From Hippasteria phrygiana (taxonomy: Eukaryota > Echinodermata > Asteroidea > Valvatida > Goniasteridae), in assembly GCA_037893225.1 (NCBI GenBank), contig JAZGUH010000276.1, forward strand, positions 620,001 to 684,000: DNA of 64,000 nucleotides, read 5' to 3'. Position 1 is the first letter of the stretch; each line of letters opens with the position of its first letter. Of this stretch, positions 24,480-34,229 are shown piece by piece. The notes beneath the pieces are model-generated. The model was not told the origin of the DNA and ran no database searches. It was given only the letters and a program-made list of their open reading frames with translations. Position numbers and translations under genes: made by a program.

Positions 24480-25720
24480 TCTGGGGTTCAGGGTGAGCTG
24501 GTTGGGTTTATAATTTGTACAGATACATGCATGCCCCCAGGCCCAACTTGCAGACTAGGCTGTGTATAATAATAATAATTAACTTCTCTGAGACAAGTAG
24601 GGGCATATCTCACTCCCCGAAAACATGTATTTTAGACATCAAACTCTTCAGTTTATTCAGTTGGTGGGGGTTTGAAAGTAAAATCTCTCTTCATAATCGT
24701 GTCATCATATGGCACAACCTTTAGTTGGAGGCTTTTGTTGGGGAATTTTCACTGCTAAATAGAGGAAAACAGTTTGTGTTCACTATACATAGCCTAATTA
24801 TTCTTGGCAGTGTCTGGTCAGAAATTAATGTACATGTACTACAGTGTTTATATACATGTACATGTACATATGTAAATTTCTGTCTCATTTTCCACAAATC
24901 TTTAGGAAATAAATCTTGAAATAAGTTGTGCCACATACTTAGACAAACAGGGTTGGTTATTTCCCAAGATTTCTGTGTTTCTGACCCATGCTGGTAGGGG
25001 TATTAAAGTAAAATCTCTCCTCAGAATTTTGTAATTTTGTTATGGAATTTTCACTACAGTGTTCACATACATGTACAGTAAATTTGTGTCTCATTTTCCA
25101 CAAATATTTAGGAGATAAATCTTGAAGTAACAGGTTGTGGCACATATTTAGACAAGCAGGGTTGGTTAATTTCCAAGATTTCGCTGTATCTGACTAGCTG
25201 GTTGGGTTTATAATTTGTACAGATGTACTACATGTAGGCCCTACTTGCAGACTGGGTTGTAACTTTTCTGAGACAAGACTAGTATAGGAGCATAACTCAC
25301 TCCCCAACAACAACTTTTTCAAGTTGTGTTGAAAATGTCTGTCCAACATGTCAAAGCATTTATCTGCAATCATTCATGTTCAGAATTGTGTAATCACATA
25401 CATTTGAGGCTTTTGTTGGAGAATTTGCACTGCTAAATAGAGGAAAAACATGTTAATTTGTGTTGACTTTAGGCCTACATGTATTATTGGCAGTGTATGG
25501 TCACAAATTTCTTTTAGTAATGTACATGTAGAGTGTTCATATATATATTTTGTACTATGTAAATTTCTATCTCATATTCCACAAATATTTAGGAGATAAA
25601 TCTTTAAAAATAACACGTAGTGCCACATATTTAGGCAAGCAGGGTTGGTTTATTTTCCAAGATTTCGCTGCTTCTGAACCATGCTGGTGCGGAATATTAA
25701 AGTAAAATCTCGCAATTTTC
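24480..25720. repeat. Partly tandem copies of a ~500-bp dispersed repeat
   Basis: Blocks such as GGTTGGGTTTATAATTTGTACAG, ATTTTCACTGCTAAATAGAGG, CTCATTTTCCACAAAT and TTAAAGTAAAATCTC recur near 24480-24990, 24990-25190 (partial) and 25195-25715, with moderate divergence and indels. A further copy lies at 62936-63125. No coding potential recognised. Confidence 0.65.
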
Positions 25721-25731
25721 GACATGCTTAC

Positions 25732-25761
25732 CTGAATATCTGGACCACCAAATTGAAACAT
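25732..25761 (-). CDS. Possible first coding exon (10 codons), minus strand
   Basis: On the minus strand an ATG (25761-25759) opens ten codons, MFQFGGPDIQ, ending in CAG and followed by GTAAGC, an excellent splice donor. A six-codon upstream ORF precedes it in the putative leader. The flanking 25760-26120 sequence is richer in CpG than its surroundings, as expected of a promoter. No downstream exon was identified, and the peptide is too short to recognise. The call rests only on the start codon and donor. Confidence 0.25.
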
Positions 25762-26515
25762 GTTGCTGTCCGCTACTGAACTTCCTCCATTGGAGCCTCT
25801 ATCGCCTTTTTAAACGTTTGGACATGATCTGCCGATAGTAGCGTCTAAGGTCGTCTGCAGTGATCGTGTGGTTTTTCTGAATATGTATCTGAAGTCTCAA
25901 CAAAAGCATCCGGTTTCACCCTTACAACGGCCTCCAAAATACTAGATACGTCACTTGAGATACAAGTAGAGTTCGAGGATTAAGGTGCAGACACTAAGGT
26001 TCAAATACGAGCCGGACGAAAAGTCGAATTTCACGTCCAACTCCAAGAGGCACCCGTTGAGCCCCGAGGCGCGCGCAGTGCCGCTGGCCGATATACGCAA
26101 ACATGTATCCATGTCATGTTTAAGAATCCACTACTATAATATGCACAGCTCGTTTGTGCATGCTCCGGGTTGCACGAAAAATGTTTTTTTTCGGGTTTAA
26201 CTTGATCGTATTCTCATTTTGAGGGGATCAGTCGCTGCATGAATGACTACTCTGCATTTTGGGTGAGTGTTTGGTTGATATATTCAGGGAAACGGAAGAT
26301 ATCGGCGCTCCAAACAAAAACCGCAGTAAACCCAATGTAAGTCCTTCCAGCTCTAAACGGCGAATCTCGCATGTACGGATAGATTTTGTTGTAGACTATG
26401 CGTGTGGAAATTTGGCATCTGCAGCGTATGTACGTACTTTGTTAGGCTTGATTCTGCATGATTAGTAAGTTAGCGAAACGTTACGCACGGTTTCGGATAC
26501 CTATTTTTAAGTTTC
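25762..26515. other. CpG-richer patch with candidate splice sites
   Basis: Contains CpG-rich sequence (around 26050-26100), an open plus-strand frame around 25985-26110 (including the segment EPDEKSNFTS), and donor-like sites TGG|GTGAGT at 26263 and AAT|GTAAGT at 26337. The latter would close a small exon 26288-26336 preceded by TATATTCAG. None of these can be joined into a convincing gene by eye, and the minus strand is also partly open. Confidence 0.25.
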
Positions 26516-26836
26516 GGGGACTTCTAAAGTCCCCGGGGTAGGATAGCCACGCTATACCTAGATACGTGAGGCTTCGAGCCCCCCTACCCCTGACTACATT
26601 TGAACATCAAAAAACAAACACTAAACAAGCACATTACACGAAGACAATGTAGCCTCGCTACCCATGCATTACCATGAGGGGGTACGACCCCCCCTGTCTT
26701 CAACCAAAACGGTGAACTAAAATATCACAAGGAACAAGCAGTAAACAAGACGTATAAGAACAAGCAAAACATGTGAACAAATTAGTTCAGAAAAAAGACG
26801 GGAGACAGAAGCTCCATAAAATGACTTCAGGGGACT
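26516..26836 (-). other. LINE 3' UTR with terminal hairpin
   Basis: The region lies between the ORF2 stop and the apparent 3' end. The last 19 bases (26516-26534) form a perfect 8-bp hairpin, GGGGACTT cta AAGTCCCC. The stem sequence GGGGACTTT also occurs just after the ORF2 stop (near 26830). No poly(A) tail is evident, so the element may end in this structure rather than in poly(A). The boundary is inferred. Confidence 0.5.
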
Positions 26837-29800
26837 TTAAAGGTGAAATACCAATCGGTCGTCTCTGACAGTACAGACGGCTCCCCGCACGCACCAAGTG
26901 GTGCGAAACTTTGTCCGGTCCAGCCGGGCAAAGTCTGCTTGGAGCCGTGCCCTAATTGAACCCTTGACACGGAGAAGTACCTGGTCGGCATCCTGTCGGG
27001 ATCCATCATACAATGTCTCGCAACGCGAAAGCCAAACCAGCCGCCTCACCGTGCAAATTAAAAACCAGATCAAAAGGGACTCCGGGCTAGTGTCCACACC
27101 AGACCCGTAGAGGACATAGGAACGTGTAAGAGAAAAACGTCGGGCTTGTGCTTTACATCCAAGATGCTCAACCCAAGCCCACAAATTGTAAACAAAGGAA
27201 CAGTCCCAAAAAATATGACAAAGTGTCTCGGGAGCGGCACAGCCGACCCGAGGGCACTTGCCGTCCCCTATACCCCAACTAAAAAGACGTTGAGAAGTCT
27301 TAAGTGCCCCCCAAACGATCCTCCAATTTAAGTCCCGAAGTCGGTTGCTCAAATTGGAGGCATGACAAACTTTAAAAAGCTGACCGATGTCAGAAATGTT
27401 GCAAGCCGGACGCTGATTAGGACGTTGGCCTGCAAAAAGCTCGCAAAGACTGCGAACCGACGCCGGCCCCCAATCAATGTCCGGGGAAATCTCGACAGCC
27501 AGCAAGACCAGCTTGCAAAACTGCTTATAATAGCCCGTGGGCGAAAAAGCGTGAGGAACATCGTTCCGCCACCAATTCGGCGGAAAGACCCGGCGGAGCG
27601 ACAAGGCTACCCAGTATAGAGAAAAAAATCTCAAGGGTGGGCCCCCATCGCCCAACAAGGCCTTTACCCCAAGAACGAAAAAGGCGTCACATTTGTCGCG
27701 GAGGTTGGTAACACCCAACCCGCCCTTGGCTAGGGACTGGACAAGAACCGTCCTCCGGACGAGTTCAGTCTTGCCCGACCAAATGAAGGAAAAAATAGCT
27801 CGGTTTATAGTCCGCTCTACTGCAAGTGGAAGTGGATAAACCGGAGCCAGAAAAAACAAAGGTGATAGAATTAAGGTATTGACCAGCAATACCTTACCTA
27901 AGAGGGAAAACGTCCCCCTTTTCCAGCTGTCCAAAGAGGACTGCAGTTTGGGAAGCCGCGCTTTCCAATTAAAAGGGCCCATGTCCCCCTTGCCAACCCA
28001 GACACCGTTGATCTTGATCGGGTCGGTGGTCCACTGAATAGGGACCAGATCGGGAAGGCAATCGGGCCAGGAGCCAAAGACCAAGCCTTTCGACTTGGCA
28101 AGATTTAAGCGAGACCCGCTCGCGCGCGAAAAAAAATCAATGATCCCAAAAAGCCGCCTGAGAGATTGTCAATCCCTTACAATGCAGGTCGTGTCGTCAG
28201 CGTACTGCAACACTTTGCATTGCAAGCCATTGGCCCCGGGCATTGCCAAACCAGTCACGCGGCGATCATTGATGACTGTCTGAGCAAAAGGCTCAATAAA
28301 AAGGACATATAGAAGAGGGGAGAGAGGGCAACCTTGCCTTACACCCCTCGTGACAAAAAAGGGGTCGGAAACAACCCCATTCACCAAGACTGCACTGGAT
28401 ATATCTGTGTATAACAGCTTAATCCAGTGCCGGAAATTCGGCCCAAAACCAAAGTGGTCTAGGACCTTAAAAAGGAAATCCCAATTGACCCTGTCGAAGG
28501 CCTTCTGCTGGTCGAGGGAAATAACGAGGCAGTCAAGGTTCCTTCCATCCACGTATGCTACCAGATCCCGAAGGAGTCTGGTATTATCATGGATGGACCT
28601 CCCCTTGACGCCACAAGTCTGAAATTGACCGACTATGTCAGGTAAAACATTACCCAAACGGAGGCACAAGGCCTTCGACAGGATCTTATAATCAACATTA
28701 AGGAGAGAGATGGGGCGCTTGTTTTTGGGATCAAGCGGATCCCCAACCTTCTCCAAAAGTGTTATGATCCCCAAACGTTGGGAATCACCTAAATGATTTA
28801 GTTTAAAGGCACAATGGAAGACCCCAAGAAGGTCGGGGCCGACCATGTCCCAAAAATTCACGTAGAATTCCTTGGGCAGGCCGTCCCCTCCGGGAGTCTT
28901 ACCGTTGGCCATGCTACGAAGGGCCGCACCGAGCTCAGACAATTCAAGTGGACTGTCCAAGTCAATGCGGCTCTCTTCATCTACAAGTGTAGACAAAGAG
29001 TCAAGAAAAGGGCCCTGTGAGTCAACCTCCACAGGCTCTTCAGAAAAAAGGTCGAGAAAGAAATCTCGATAAACGGTAGAAATTTCTCCGGAGGATGTAA
29101 CGATGTCTCCCCGTGGGTTACGGACGGAAGAAATAATTTTCTTTCGAGCCTGGGAGGATTCTAGATGAAAAAAATACTTGGACGGCTTCTCCCCTTCCTC
29201 GAGTTCCCGAACTCGCGAGCGGATTCGGGCACCCTCCGCTTCGAAGTCGTCCAATTCTTGAAGGGCCTCCTTGATTTCGTTATGCCGGGAAAGAGTGGCA
29301 GCGTCACACCTCCCGGCATCTAAATCAGAAGTAACGGAGCGCAGGGAAGACAAAAGTGACTCCCTACGCTTCCGCTTCTTTCTTGCCAAGCGACAAGAAA
29401 AAGAAATAATAAAACGCTGTATGCGGGATTTGACGTCCTCCCACCAGAGGAGCTCGTTGTCGTACCCCTCCTTGAGAGACCGCCAACCCGCATAAGCACA
29501 ACGGAAATCCCGTTGAAAACCCGCGTCGGCAAGGACGGAAACATTACATTTCCAAAAACCTCCACCAACACGTGCTTTCTCCGGTAAAGGAAAATCCATA
29601 ACTACACAATCATGGTCGCTAAAATAACATGGCTCATGCTGGCAAGACACCACATCAACCAGGTTCGACACGTAAAAACGGTCTAGCCGGCTGGATAGTG
29701 TGTTAGCCGCATTACGCCATGTATGAGAAACGTCCGACGGGTGAAGAGACCGCCAGCAGTCTCGAAGGCCAAAATCAGAAAGCAGATGTTCGATCTCCTT

Positions 29801-30289
29801 GGCCCCGATTCCACAACGTGTGTTATCGGAACCTCGGTGATCTAAAGCTACATCTGAAACACAATTAAAATCGCCCGTCAGGAGAATGGGAAAGTTACCC
29901 GTCAGGTATACGCCTAATCCCGCAAAGAAGAGACGGCGCGACCTGGCATTGGTGGGGGCATAAATTGTGCAAAGTCGCACACCCGACCCGCTGCCAGGAC
30001 CACGCAAAATACCAGAAACGATCCTCCCCTCAGTATCGAAGGAAGGATCAGAAAAAACAAAGGGGCTTTTAGCAGGCAGAAGGATGATGGTACCACAGGA
30101 GTTGGATGTGCCAAAACTGGCGAACATCCTGCCTTTCCATTCTGCCTGCCAAGCAGCTAAATCGGAGTTGGAGGAGATATGACATTCCTGAAGACAGGAA
30201 ATATCGTAATCTCCACACAACTCAAAAACTTGTCTCCTCTTTACGGGAGCGCGCATGCCCTGGACATTAAGTGTAAGAATGGCGACCAT
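26837..30289 (-). pseudogene. LINE ORF2: endonuclease-reverse transcriptase, one premature stop
   Basis: Encodes the protein that nicks target DNA and copies the element RNA by target-primed reverse transcription. The ATG is at 30289-30287, 24 bp after the ORF1 stop. The N-terminal AP-type endonuclease shows LNVQGM (7-12), LQECH (33-37), YAPTN (110-114), GDFN (139-142), SRLDRFYVS (200-208) and SDH (224-226). The reverse transcriptase follows with GKTPGGDGLPKEFY, RPISLLNVDYK, QQKAFDRVNWDF, RGVRQGCPLSPLLY and the catalytic YADD (696-699). A TGA at 28171-28169 stops the frame seven codons after YADD. The same frame then stays open for 443 codons to the normal stop at 26837. That part holds the thumb/C-terminal region and a zinc-type motif CPRVGC...ETLCHIFWDC. 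Without the TGA the frame spans ~1150 codons, normal for this group. I see no frameshift. The reading as a recently inactivated copy is inference; a sequencing error is possible. Confidence 0.85.
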
Positions 30290-30313
30290 ATTGTGAATTA
30301 TGGATCAAAAAAA

Positions 30314-31741
30314 CTAAGGGGGCGATTCCGCCCCAGGGGTTGGGCTAGGGGGAGATTCCGCCGAGGACAAAAATTCGTCCTCATCTCCACCCTGCCCGTC
30401 CATGTCCGACTCCCCGGACGCCGAGGAGCCGGACAGGCTAGGTTTATGAGGAGAAACAATCTCCACAGAAGGAAATAAAGGTGAGAGGGGAGGAAGAATC
30501 TCCTTCCCGGGTCTACCCTCTTCCGAGTCAGAAGACTCGGAGAGTGTAGATCCGGGCTTTCCAGAAAAACGTTTCTGGGGAATTGACCCGGAGGATGGGG
30601 AGTCCGAATCTGAGGAGGGACGAGCCCTCTTCGTCTTCTTCCTCCTTCCTCGCGGGACTACAAAGGGATTAACCTTATCGGTCGCGGCCCCTAGGCACGC
30701 GGGCTTGTCGCAGACCAAAGTTGGCGGCGAGTTAACGCCCGTGCACCCGGCGCAACCGACAAGGCTAAAACTAGTAGTCCGAATGATGGCACGCTCGCAG
30801 TGGAAACATTTCCACTCGGAGTGCGCCTCAAACGGACCTACAATCCCCGAACATCCAAGGCAGGACGCTCGAGGCAACTTAAAAGAGGACGTCTGCGGGC
30901 TGTCGTCCCCACAAATAGTGTCCCCGTCCGAAGACGAAGACGAAACGGGCGTGGAGCCTTCCGATTTGTCTGCATCTGCAGCTGCAGATGCAGACGCAGC
31001 GGAAGGTTCTGGACTAGGGGGTGGTGCAGGAGGAGTTGGCTCCTGAACCACCACTACATCAGCCCACCGTTTGGTAGGCTTAACTTTAGTTGCGTAGGAT
31101 TTGGGGCACCGCTGAAAGTTGTGCCCCGCCTCCCCGCAAAAAGTACACTTCACCGAGTTTGGACACTCGGAGGAAGTGTGTCCCACCTCCAAACACTTGT
31201 AACACCTCACGGTGTTACATTGATTGGCCGTGTGGCCAGGGTCCCCGCATCGGGCACAGGTCCTGGTCTGTCCCAAGTGGGACACCCAGGCGTTGCGGTT
31301 CCCGATGCGGAGAACTGAAGGGATGGACTTGACATCCGACATGAGGTACTGCCGGGTGCCAGTAAAAACGGAAGGCTCATCCGGGTAGGTTTGAAACCTA
31401 CCCTTCTGAACCTTCCCAAAGCGTGAGAGGATGGACCGGACGACGTTGTCGTCCAAGTCCACCTCCACAAACTTGACAGTGACGAGCGTCACGGCGCCAA
31501 ATGACGACACATGGCAACCGGGACGCCCCGCCAAAACTGGCCCAAAACGTTGGGCTAATGCGGCAGACTTGAAAGTGACGTCAAATCTGCCGCCGGGTAG
31601 AGGTTGTAAGGCCTCCAAGTGGTCTTTGGGGATAACCCCGACCTCCCGGAGGACCTTAAACACATCACTAGGCGCCTCTTTGCCATCGACTTTCAGTTCG
31701 AAGGCTCGGAGGCGCCGGGGGGAGAATGCTTGCGAAGGCAT
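30314..31741 (-). CDS. LINE ORF1: nucleic-acid-binding protein with CCHC knuckles
   Basis: A 475-residue protein, starting at the ATG 31741-31739; the frame is open further upstream only through a non-ATG codon. Residues about 10-150 form an RNA-binding-type globular region of uncertain fold. Three CCHC zinc knuckles follow: C162-C175, C180-C193 and C199-C212 (CARCGDPGHTANQC type). Next is a Pro/Ala/Ser/Asp-rich linker, then a second cysteine-rich block with CxxC pairs at 294/297, 312/315 and 330/333 plus C344 and C349. A basic stretch RGRRKKTKRAR lies near 366-376, and the acidic Ser-rich tail contains many SDS/SDSE motifs. ORF1 proteins of this group bind element RNA and form the ribonucleoprotein with ORF2. 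The frame is intact. Confidence 0.85.
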   Translation of the reverse strand: MPSQAFSPRRLRAFELKVDGKEAPSDVFKVLREVGVIPKDHLEALQPLPGGRFDVTFKSAALAQRFGPVLAGRPGCHVSSFGAVTLVTVKFVEVDLDDNVVRSILSRFGKVQKGRFQTYPDEPSVFTGTRQYLMSDVKSIPSVLRIGNRNAWVSHLGQTRTCARCGDPGHTANQCNTVRCYKCLEVGHTSSECPNSVKCTFCGEAGHNFQRCPKSYATKVKPTKRWADVVVVQEPTPPAPPPSPEPSAASASAAADADKSEGSTPVSSSSSDGDTICGDDSPQTSSFKLPRASCLGCSGIVGPFEAHSEWKCFHCERAIIRTTSFSLVGCAGCTGVNSPPTLVCDKPACLGAATDKVNPFVVPRGRRKKTKRARPSSDSDSPSSGSIPQKRFSGKPGSTLSESSDSEEGRPGKEILPPLSPLFPSVEIVSPHKPSLSGSSASGESDMDGQGGDEDEFLSSAESPPSPTPGAESPP

Positions 31742-32390
31742 GCTAGAGGGAAAAAAGCGAAAGGCAAAGAAAACAGACCCAACTGGGGTAGGCAAAAAAA
31801 GAACCGGCTAGCAGCTGCCTAGTCCGGTTGGACGAATGAAATTATCCTACTTGGATAATGTAAATGGCACCAATAAACACTTGTATTGGTGCCGAAAGAA
31901 AATAACTACCTTGCTATCTCACTGCAGATAGCAAGGCGAACAGGATATATGTATACGTATTTACATGCACTGTCTAGCTTGACAGTGCTGAAAAAGAAAA
32001 CAGGGCAACACCTGTGCCCGCCTATTGAAAGGAAATAACACAGCCCACACAGTACTCCGGATGCTTACGTAACCGAAGACTGGGGGCTGTGCACTGAACA
32101 CAAAAGCTTAACAAACGCTACGTAGGGCTGTGCACTGCCACAAGCCGTACGTGCAAACAAAAGAAACGCTGCTGTGTGTAGAACGTATACACCACAGCAG
32201 CAACCAAAACTATCCTCAAAACCCTCGAAAAACTCAACGGATATACAAAAAAATGAGCGAAAAGAATGACCAGGGTGGTCTATGACCTGAAATACACCAA
32301 CCCTGCAAAAAATGGGCAAAACGCCACTCGAAAAACGCTAGAAAACGGTGAAAAGCACAGAGAGCAAAAATGTACGACCGTCCACAGCTA
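31742..32390 (-). other. LINE 5' UTR
   Basis: Between ORF1 and the satellite junction. Its ORF1-proximal third is a run of hairpins (separate entry). Further upstream the 13-mer GGGCTGTGCACTG occurs twice (32085 and 32127). It probably contains the internal promoter, as in other LINEs, but no specific promoter element is recognised. The 5' boundary at 32390-32395 is inferred from where the satellite begins. Confidence 0.6.
31802..32019 (-). promoter_or_regulatory. Run of six consecutive hairpins in the LINE leader
   Basis: Stem-loops follow one another: 31802-31829 (AACCGG-CTAG arms, one bulge), 31841-31859 (perfect 7 bp), 31866-31893 (perfect 10 bp), 31909-31936 (perfect 11 bp), 31967-31988 (perfect 8 bp) and 32003-32019 (5 bp). 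The stems have unrelated sequences and short loops, so this is not a tandem repeat. It could structure the 5' end of the LINE RNA. Confidence 0.7.
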
Positions 32391-32394
32391 CTTG

Positions 32395-34229
32395 TGATTA
32401 GCGACTTGAAAAAGACTATAAATCAACCCTTTTTATAAACAGCATGTAATCCATGGTTTTCTGCCCTTCCCAGAATTCCTTTGTGTTATATTGAATTTGG
32501 TCTAAATATTCAAATGGCTGTTATTTCTTACTTGAGTGAGCCACGATCATGAAATTTTGGAATTAGGGAGAGAAAAATTCAATGTATACATTTTTGTAAT
32601 CGGATTGACCCTTACATGCGTAAAAAAAACAACATATTTTTGATGACGTCATCATGACGTCACACAATTTTCGCCTTTTAGGGCATATCTTTGAGACATA
32701 CCAAAGCTATAACAAAAAGAATTTTGAAAATATCTTGTTTTGTTCGCTAGATATATTGAAAAGAATGTTACGATTTTAAAACTTCAAAAATTCAGCGACT
32801 TGAAAAAAGACTAGAAATCAACCCCTTTTATAAACAGCAAGCTCATAATAGCCATGGTTATCAGCCCGTCCCAGAATTCCTTTGTGTTATATTGAATTTG
32901 GTCTAAATTTTTAAATGGCTGTCATTTCTTACTTGAGTGAGCCACGATCATGAAATTTTGGAATTGGGTACAGGAAAATTCAATATATACATTTTTGTAA
33001 TCGGATTGACCCTTACATGCGTTAACAAAAAAACACATTTTTGATGACGTCATCATGACGTCACACAATTTTCGCAATTTAGGGCATATCTTTGAGACAT
33101 ACCAAAGCTATAAGAAAAAGAATTTTGAAAATATCTTGTTTTGTTCGCTAGATATATTGAAAAGAATGTTACGATTTTAAAACTTCAAAAATTCAGCGAC
33201 TTGAAAAAAGACTAGAAACCAACCCCTTTTATAAACAGCAAGCTCATAATAGCCATGGTTATCAGCCCGTCCCAGAATTCCTTTGTGTTATATTGAATTT
33301 GGTCTAAATTTTGAAATGGCTGTCATTTCTTACTTGAGTGAGCCACGATCATGAAATTTTGGAATTGGGTACAGGAAAATTCAATATATACATTTTTGTA
33401 ATCGGATTGACCCTTACATGCGTTAACAAAAAAACACATTTTTGATAACGTCATCATGACGTCACACAATTTTTCCCTTTTAAGACATATCTTTGAGACA
33501 TACCAAAGCTATAACAAAAAGAATTTTGAAAATATCTTGTTTTGTTCGCTAGATATATTGAAAAGAAGGTTACGATTTATAAAATTCAAAAATTCATAAA
33601 AAATCACTTGATGACGTCATCATGACGTCACTCTACGACATACAATTTCAGTTTAGGGTCTATGTTTGAGGTAAGTTTGGTTAGGTTCTGAGGTTTTTTA
33701 AGACCTAAAGTGCCGCCGACAAAATTCGTGTACAAAGTCTATGGGATTTTGGTCAGAACTAAAAGAAGAAGAAGAAGAAGAAGAAGAAGAAGAAGAAAAA
33801 AAAAAAAAATCAGAACAAAAACAAAGCCTTTTCCGAAGGATTTCGGAAAAGCCAAAAAAAAAAAATCAGAACAAAAACAAAGCCTTTTCCGAAGGATTTC
33901 GGAAAAGCCAATAATCCGAACAATAACAATAGGTGTTTGGGCTTGAGCCCAAACACCTAAAAATCAGAAAAAAAACAAGGCCTTTTCCGACGGAGTGTCG
34001 GAAAAGCCAAAAATCAGAACAAAAACAAGGCCTTTTCCGACGGAGTGTCGGAAAAGCCAAAAAAAAAATCAGAACAAAAACAAGGCCTTTTCCGACGGAG
34101 TGTCGGAAAAGCCAAAAAAATCAGAACAAAAACAAGGCCTTTTCCGACGGAGTGTCGGAAAAGCCAAAAAAATCAGAACAAAAACAAAGCCTTTTCCGAA
34201 GGATTTCGGAAAAGCCAAAAAAAAACTAG
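32395..34229 (+). mobile_element. 5'-truncated CRE module (401-bp family) with hairpin array
   Basis: It starts inside a 401-bp unit next to the LINE. CRE anchors are at 32644 and 33045, plus a mutated one at 33446 (TAACGTCA), with 401-bp spacing. It ends with TTCGTGTACAAAGTCTATGG, AGAACTAAAAG, an (AAG)n tract, eight hairpins and CTAG (34226-34229). Confidence 0.6.
33825..34216 (+). repeat. Eight tandem hairpin cassettes
   Basis: Units of about 50 bp share the linker ATCAGAACAAAAACAA and a hairpin with GCCTTTTCCGA and TCGGAAAAGCC arms. Loops differ (AGGATT versus CGGAGTG types). The third unit (near 33931-33958) carries a different hairpin, GGTGTTTGGGC ttga GCCCAAACACC, in a matching linker. 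Its arm resembles that of the modules at 14-17 kb. Confidence 0.85.

Larger units (their letters stand above)
26516..32390 (-). mobile_element. Nearly complete LINE retrotransposon, L1/Tx1-like
   Basis: A ~5.9-kb minus-strand non-LTR retrotransposon with a 5' UTR of about 650 bp (high coordinates), ORF1 with CCHC knuckles, ORF2 with AP-like endonuclease and reverse transcriptase, and a 3' UTR of about 320 bp ending in a GGGGACTT/AAGTCCCC hairpin. GC content is visibly higher than in the surroundings, consistent with a recent insertion. The 5' end abuts the 401-bp CRE satellite at about 32395. The 3' flank is unrelated single-copy DNA, and no target-site duplication is apparent. Placement in the L1/Tx1 group is from domain order (CCHC-bearing ORF1, APE endonuclease, C-terminal zinc motif). 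Confidence 0.85.

Noticed and set aside
30800..31822. Plus-strand frames of 113-172 codons over LINE ORF1
   Set aside because: Shadow frames opposite the GC-rich ORF1 sequence, which has clear zinc knuckles on the minus strand.
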